Origin: Methanoregula sp. UBA276
Lineage (GTDB): Archaea; Halobacteriota; Methanomicrobia; Methanomicrobiales; Methanospirillaceae
DNA length: 16,022 bases
Assembly (NCBI GenBank): GCA_002508495.1
Contig: DANA01000068.1
Location: forward strand, 7,554-23,575
Direction: 5' to 3'
The translations under genes were made by a program, and so were the position numbers. This document shows positions 13,198-16,022 of the stretch, in pieces. Under the pieces are notes generated by a model, which saw nothing but the letters and a program-made list of their open reading frames with translations, did not search any database and was not told the DNA's origin. Numbering within the stretch: position 1 is the stretch's first letter; each line of letters opens with the position of its first letter.

Positions 13198-13212
13198 TCA
13201 AACGCACCTTCG

Positions 13213-13605
13213 TTAGTACACGTACCCGATCAGTTCCCCGCCGATACCTTCCTGTCGTGCCTGCACGTGGGAGAGAACGCCACGCGAGGTCGAAAGCATC
13301 AGCAGACCAAAGTTTTTGCCGGGGAGGTACTGCTTTTCCCAGTATTCCATTTCCTCAAGCTGTACTGAAAACCGCGGCGTGATAGCCCCGCATCGGTTGA
13401 TCCTGCCCGTAAGGTTGACCTTGAGCTGGCCGCCCCTTCCGTCATCGATGAACTCGAAACTGCCGATATAACCGGCTTCCTGCATGATGCCCAGCATTGC
13501 TCCGAGAAGCTTGCTTGCGGGTTCGATGACGCACACGGACTTGCCGGTGTCGCCTGCATTTTTCAGGGCGCACATCCCGTCTGCTATGGTATTAAGTCGT
13601 GTCAT
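13213..13605 (-). CDS. rps8: Small-subunit ribosomal protein uS8 (S8)
   Basis: uS8 is a primary 16S rRNA-binding protein (central domain) needed early in small-subunit assembly, and in bacteria it autoregulates its own operon. The 130-residue product is of archaeal type. It begins LNTIADGMCALKNAGDTGK and continues with IMQEAGYIGSFEFIDDGRGG. It ends with the STSRGVLSHVQARQEGIGG rRNA-binding motif and GELIGYVY. The start at 13605 lies 13 bases past the uS14 stop, with AAGGA upstream. Confidence 0.97.
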   Translation of the reverse strand: MTRLNTIADGMCALKNAGDTGKSVCVIEPASKLLGAMLGIMQEAGYIGSFEFIDDGRGGQLKVNLTGRINRCGAITPRFSVQLEEMEYWEKQYLPGKNFGLLMLSTSRGVLSHVQARQEGIGGELIGYVY

Positions 13606-13618
13606 TATCCTTGTCCCC

Positions 13619-13774
13619 TTAGCTCATCTTCTTGAACCCGATCTTCTGGGCCCATTCGCGGAAGCACTGCCTGCAGAACATGATATGGTATCTGCGTACG
13701 AGCCCCTGTTTGCGCCCGCACATCTTGCACTCGTTCGCACCGCGACCGTAGATCTTCTTTCTTTCTCCTGCCAT
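13619..13774 (-). CDS. rps14: Small-subunit ribosomal protein uS14 (S14), zinc-ribbon form
   Basis: This 51-residue gene encodes uS14 of the 30S head. The product begins MAGERKKIYGRGANECKMCG and ends WAQKIGFKKMS. Four cysteines, Cys16 and Cys19 (CKMC) and Cys34 and Cys37 (CRQC), should bind one zinc ion, with RKQGLVRRYHIMF between them. It lies between uL5 and uS8, its conserved place in the operon. The ATG at 13774 shares its A with the uL5 stop (TAATG), a one-base overlap that fixes the start. Confidence 0.96.
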   Translation of the reverse strand: MAGERKKIYGRGANECKMCGRKQGLVRRYHIMFCRQCFREWAQKIGFKKMS

Positions 13775-14280
13775 TAGCGCACCTCCACCTGGTATTTTTC
13801 CTTGAGGAATGCAATTGCATCCACCTTGCTCACGCGCTGTTTTGCCGGCAGTTTCTTCTGCGCCATGCGCCGGCGGGTGATCCGGATGCCTTTTCGTTCG
13901 AGAACAACGTTGACGTCCATACCGTAAATCCCGATCTGCGGGTCATACGACATACCGGGGAAATCCGTGTGCTCTTCGATACCGAACGCAAAGTTCCCGC
14001 TCTTGTCAAACTGGCTCTCGAAGATAACTTTCTGGACGATGGAAAGCGCAGTTGCGATGAAATCGCGGGCAGGTTTTCCCCGGAGGGTGACCTTGCAGCC
14101 GATTGGCGCGCCTTTCCTGATGGAGAACGCCGGCTGGGTCTTCTTGGCAATACTCCGTATGGGGGTCTGCCCGGTAATCGTCTTCATGATGTTCTCGGCT
14201 TTCACGAGCTTCTCGCCGCTCTCACCAACACCCATGTGAACGACAACCTTGTCGATATAGAGATCGCGCATCGAGGTCAC
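13774..14280 (-). CDS. rpl5: Large-subunit ribosomal protein uL5 (L5)
   Basis: uL5 binds 5S rRNA with uL18 in the central protuberance. The 168-residue product shows the archaeal start MRDLYIDKVVVHMGVGESG, then IRSIAKKTQPAFSIRKGAPIG and KVTLRGKPARDFI in the core. EEHTDFPGMSYDPQIGIYGMDV is the well-conserved L5 signature. The likely start is GTG at 14280, which overlaps the eS4 stop as GTGA; an ATG three codons in (14271) is the alternative. The stop overlaps the uS14 ATG by one base. Confidence 0.95.
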   Translation of the reverse strand: MTSMRDLYIDKVVVHMGVGESGEKLVKAENIMKTITGQTPIRSIAKKTQPAFSIRKGAPIGCKVTLRGKPARDFIATALSIVQKVIFESQFDKSGNFAFGIEEHTDFPGMSYDPQIGIYGMDVNVVLERKGIRITRRRMAQKKLPAKQRVSKVDAIAFLKEKYQVEVR

Positions 14281-15002
14281 GCTTCATGCCCCCATTTTTC
14301 AATTGCGGGTGTCTTGGTCCCGACCATGTAGATATAGGGCGAGATCGTGTCGAACTTCGTGCCGGTGGTTTCATCCTCAAGGAGGATCTTGTTCGGGACG
14401 CTGCCGGGCACCTTGATGATCTCAAGGATGCGGGCAACCTTGCCGGAATGCTTGCCACCGATAACCATGGCCATGTTGCCTGCCGCGAACGGGAAGTGGT
14501 CGACAATCTTGAACCGGTTTTCAGGTTCAAGGGAGATGACGACGGAGTCCCCGCTCTTGTAGGTATTGTCGGCAAGAACATTTGCACCGAAGCGCAGGTT
14601 CAGCTGGACCTTGCCGCCGGCAACAGTAGTCTTGTTGCGGATTTTGCACAGGCGGGTCTTTGCAGATTCTGCATCGATCTCGATCGACACGTGACGGCCA
14701 TCATTGCCGCGCAGGATACGGTAGTACTTGCCAATCTTGGGCAGGGCAATGATGTCGAAGATCCCGACACCGAGCTTGGGGTCGCGGCAGGGCCGGCCGT
14801 TGACGATAACGTCTTTCTGGCGGAGGATCTGCTTGATCTCCTTCATGTTCCGCGCATAGTCCATGTGGTCACGGAGCCATACCGCAATCGGCATGGCATT
14901 GGCATTGTGCGGACCGGGGGCGGTCTTGGTAACGAATTTTGTGGTCTTCTTTGCTATGCGCCACGAATCCGGCGCATTGAGTCGCTTTAAGTGATTTGAC
15001 AT
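14277..15002 (-). CDS. rps4e: Small-subunit ribosomal protein eS4 (S4e)
   Basis: eS4 is an archaeal/eukaryotic small-subunit protein. The 241-residue product begins MSNHLKRLNAPDSWRIAKK. It contains an S4-like RNA-binding segment (about 42-105, with EIKQILRQKDVIVNGR) and a central domain. A KOW-type motif lies near 174-195 (GNMAMVIGGKHSGKVARILE), followed by the C-terminal TKFDTISPYIYMVG. All expected parts are present at normal length. The ATG at 15002 is 3 bases after the uL24 stop. Confidence 0.97.
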   Translation of the reverse strand: MSNHLKRLNAPDSWRIAKKTTKFVTKTAPGPHNANAMPIAVWLRDHMDYARNMKEIKQILRQKDVIVNGRPCRDPKLGVGIFDIIALPKIGKYYRILRGNDGRHVSIEIDAESAKTRLCKIRNKTTVAGGKVQLNLRFGANVLADNTYKSGDSVVISLEPENRFKIVDHFPFAAGNMAMVIGGKHSGKVARILEIIKVPGSVPNKILLEDETTGTKFDTISPYIYMVGTKTPAIEKWGHEA

Positions 15003-15005
15003 TGT

Positions 15006-15368
15006 TTATGCCTCCCCCAGTTTTTCCACGCGGCGCTTGTCCGCAAGGTTCAGCTTGGTGATCTCCACGTTGGATGCATCGATTGTCCGGGGGACTTCTG
15101 TCCCATCGGCTTTCGTGTTCGATACACCGTGGACAACGATCTTGTATTGCGTGGTGTTAACCGCATCAACAAGCCCTTCGTCACCGGCAAAATCGCCACG
15201 GGTCACCTTGACGGTGTCTCCCTTGATAACGCGCAGGGTCTTTTTATGATATTTCTCCTTCAACGCCGCGGACAACGGGGCGCGGAGGAATTTTGTGCTG
15301 ACGTGGGAAGGTGCGGAATAGCGGGCCTTTCTCTGTTTTCTGGGCTGTGAACTTTCAATTCTGACCAT
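15006..15368 (-). CDS. rpl24: Large-subunit ribosomal protein uL24 (L24)
   Basis: uL24 starts large-subunit assembly by binding 23S rRNA near its 5' end and lies close to the peptide exit tunnel. The 120-residue product has a basic archaeal N-terminus (SQPRKQRKARYSAPSHV). Its KOW domain is at about 48-76: VIKGDTVKVTRGDFAGDEGLV. A C-terminal extension reads TKADGTEVPRTIDASNVEI. I chose the ATG at 15368: GAGGTG lies five bases before it, while the GTG two codons upstream overlaps that site. Confidence 0.96.
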   Translation of the reverse strand: MVRIESSQPRKQRKARYSAPSHVSTKFLRAPLSAALKEKYHKKTLRVIKGDTVKVTRGDFAGDEGLVDAVNTTQYKIVVHGVSNTKADGTEVPRTIDASNVEITKLNLADKRRVEKLGEA

Positions 15369-15373
15369 ACGCA

Positions 15374-15379
15374 CACCTC
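15374..15379 (-). promoter_or_regulatory. Ribosome binding site of rpl24
   Basis: GAGGTG on the minus strand overlaps the stop codon of the uL14 gene and lies five bases before the ATG at 15368. It decides between that ATG and the in-frame GTG at 15374. Confidence 0.7.
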
Positions 15380-15776
15380 AGACAATGATCGTTGCCATCG
15401 AGCCGAGTTTGGGGAAGCGTTCGGCGACTTCACGCGCAACCGGTCCCTTGATCTCGGTTCCTTTGGGCTCGTTCTTCTCATCCACGACAACGATCGCGTT
15501 GTCATCGAAGGATACCCGCATGCCGCTTGGCCTGCGCATCTCCTTCTTTGCCCGGATAACGACTGCGCGCACGAGCTTGCGGCGCATATCAGGAGTTCCT
15601 TTCTGGACACTCGCCGTGCAGAGATCCCCAAGACCTAGCTTGGGCTGACGGCGCCTGACACCATGGTAGCCAAAGACAGAGATGATCTGTACTGTCCTGG
15701 CACCGGTATTATCGGCGCAGATAAGCCTCGTTCCGGTCGCAAGAGACCTCGGCGTCTTGGACTGCATTGCCTTCAT
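15378..15776 (-). CDS. rpl14: Large-subunit ribosomal protein uL14 (L14)
   Basis: uL14 is a compact beta-barrel protein on the subunit interface that contacts 16S rRNA. The 132-residue product (the normal archaeal length) shows TGTRLICADNTGARTVQIISV at the start. GVRRRQPKLGLGDLCTASVQKG and VVIRAKKEMRRPSGMRVSFDDN follow, and it ends GPVAREVAERFPKLGSMATIIV. The ATG at 15776 overlaps the uS17 stop as ATGA and has GAGGTG eight bases upstream. The longer open frame upstream is the uS17 gene in another phase. Confidence 0.96.
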   Translation of the reverse strand: MKAMQSKTPRSLATGTRLICADNTGARTVQIISVFGYHGVRRRQPKLGLGDLCTASVQKGTPDMRRKLVRAVVIRAKKEMRRPSGMRVSFDDNAIVVVDEKNEPKGTEIKGPVAREVAERFPKLGSMATIIV

Positions 15777-16022
15777 GGCTTCTGCACCTCCACAACGACA
15801 AAGGTCGTGCTCTTCGAAAGCGGCCGGCACTCGGCAATCTTGACAATGTCACCAACTTTTGCCCCGATACAGGGGGAGTTGTGGGCATGGATCTTCGAGC
15901 TTCGTTTCTCGTACCGCTTGTATTTTCGGACATAGTGCAGGTAATTCCGTGCAACTACGACCGTTCCCATCATACGATCGCTCACGACTTTACCGGTGAT
16001 CACCTGGCCGCGCACCGGTAAA
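15773..16022 (-). CDS. rps17: Small-subunit ribosomal protein uS17 (S17), 5' partial
   Basis: uS17 is a primary 16S rRNA-binding protein with an OB fold. The window ends inside the gene: 82 residues are visible, starting LPVRGQVITGKVVSDRMMGT, which corresponds to a position about 28 residues into archaeal S17. Landmarks are RNYLHYVRKYKRYEKRSSKIHAHN, GAKVGDIVKIAECRPLSKST and the end VVVEVQKP. The GTG at 16015 is an internal valine, not the start. The stop overlaps the uL14 ATG (ATGA). Confidence 0.96.
   Translation of the reverse strand, partial: LPVRGQVITGKVVSDRMMGTVVVARNYLHYVRKYKRYEKRSSKIHAHNSPCIGAKVGDIVKIAECRPLSKSTTFVVVEVQKP

Noticed and set aside
14286..14990. Plus-strand open frame of 234 codons opposite eS4
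   Set aside because: It lies wholly antisense to a clear ribosomal gene in a GC-biased operon and has no family features; a shadow frame.
15773..16015. Complete uS17 of 80 residues starting with GTG at 16015
   Set aside because: The frame continues to the window edge with Leu-Pro before this codon, matching the interior of archaeal S17; the gene is cut by the window.

Overview
The window comes from a methanogenic archaeon, most likely a member of the Methanomicrobiales (Methanoregula-like). The evidence is three-fold: the end of the mtr (methyl-tetrahydromethanopterin:coenzyme M methyltransferase) operon, an archaeal S10/spc-type ribosomal protein operon carrying the archaeal/eukaryotic proteins eS4, eL32 and eL19 plus archaeal adenylate and cytidylate kinases, and a DUF3821-like surface protein. 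The order-level assignment is inference from protein character; no 16S rRNA gene is present.

Left end (1-1475, + strand): the 3' end of the mtr operon. The first gene enters the window open at its 5' end. It reads as an MtrA cobamide-domain C-terminus joined in frame to an MtrG-type sequence with one membrane helix, and is followed by mtrH and a T-tract terminator. Mtr transfers a methyl group from tetrahydromethanopterin (or tetrahydrosarcinapterin) to coenzyme M while pumping sodium ions.

Middle (1664-6146): a small accessory region. On the minus strand are a six-repeat TPR protein, a secreted wall- or membrane-anchored protein, and a tandem rubredoxin with a histone-H1-like Lys/Ala tail. 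A MarC-family membrane protein lies on the plus strand. A GNAT acetyltransferase and a DUF2156 protein follow on the minus strand with no space between them. Several of these single genes have a TATA element close enough to the start codon to suggest leaderless transcripts.

Right part (6252-16022, all minus strand): a tightly packed operon. In transcription order it encodes uS17 (partial), uL14, uL24, eS4, uL5, uS14, uS8, uL6, eL32, eL19, uL18, uS5, uL30, uL15, SecY, adenylate kinase, a DUF106 (EMC3/YidC-like) insertase and cytidylate kinase. Genes overlap or lie a few bases apart, many with GGTG/GAGGTG ribosome binding sites. uS14 is a 51-residue gene that is easy to miss. The operon couples ribosome assembly with membrane insertion (SecY plus the Oxa1-superfamily protein) and nucleotide supply.

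Most of the window is conventional. The points most worth a second look are the MtrA-MtrG fusion, the H1-like tail on the double rubredoxin, the similar 100-residue Lys/Ala tail with KAPAKK repeats on eL32, and the structured intergenic region in front of marC. I see no CRISPR array, transposase, intact tRNA or rRNA gene, and no gene-free stretch longer than about 230 bases.
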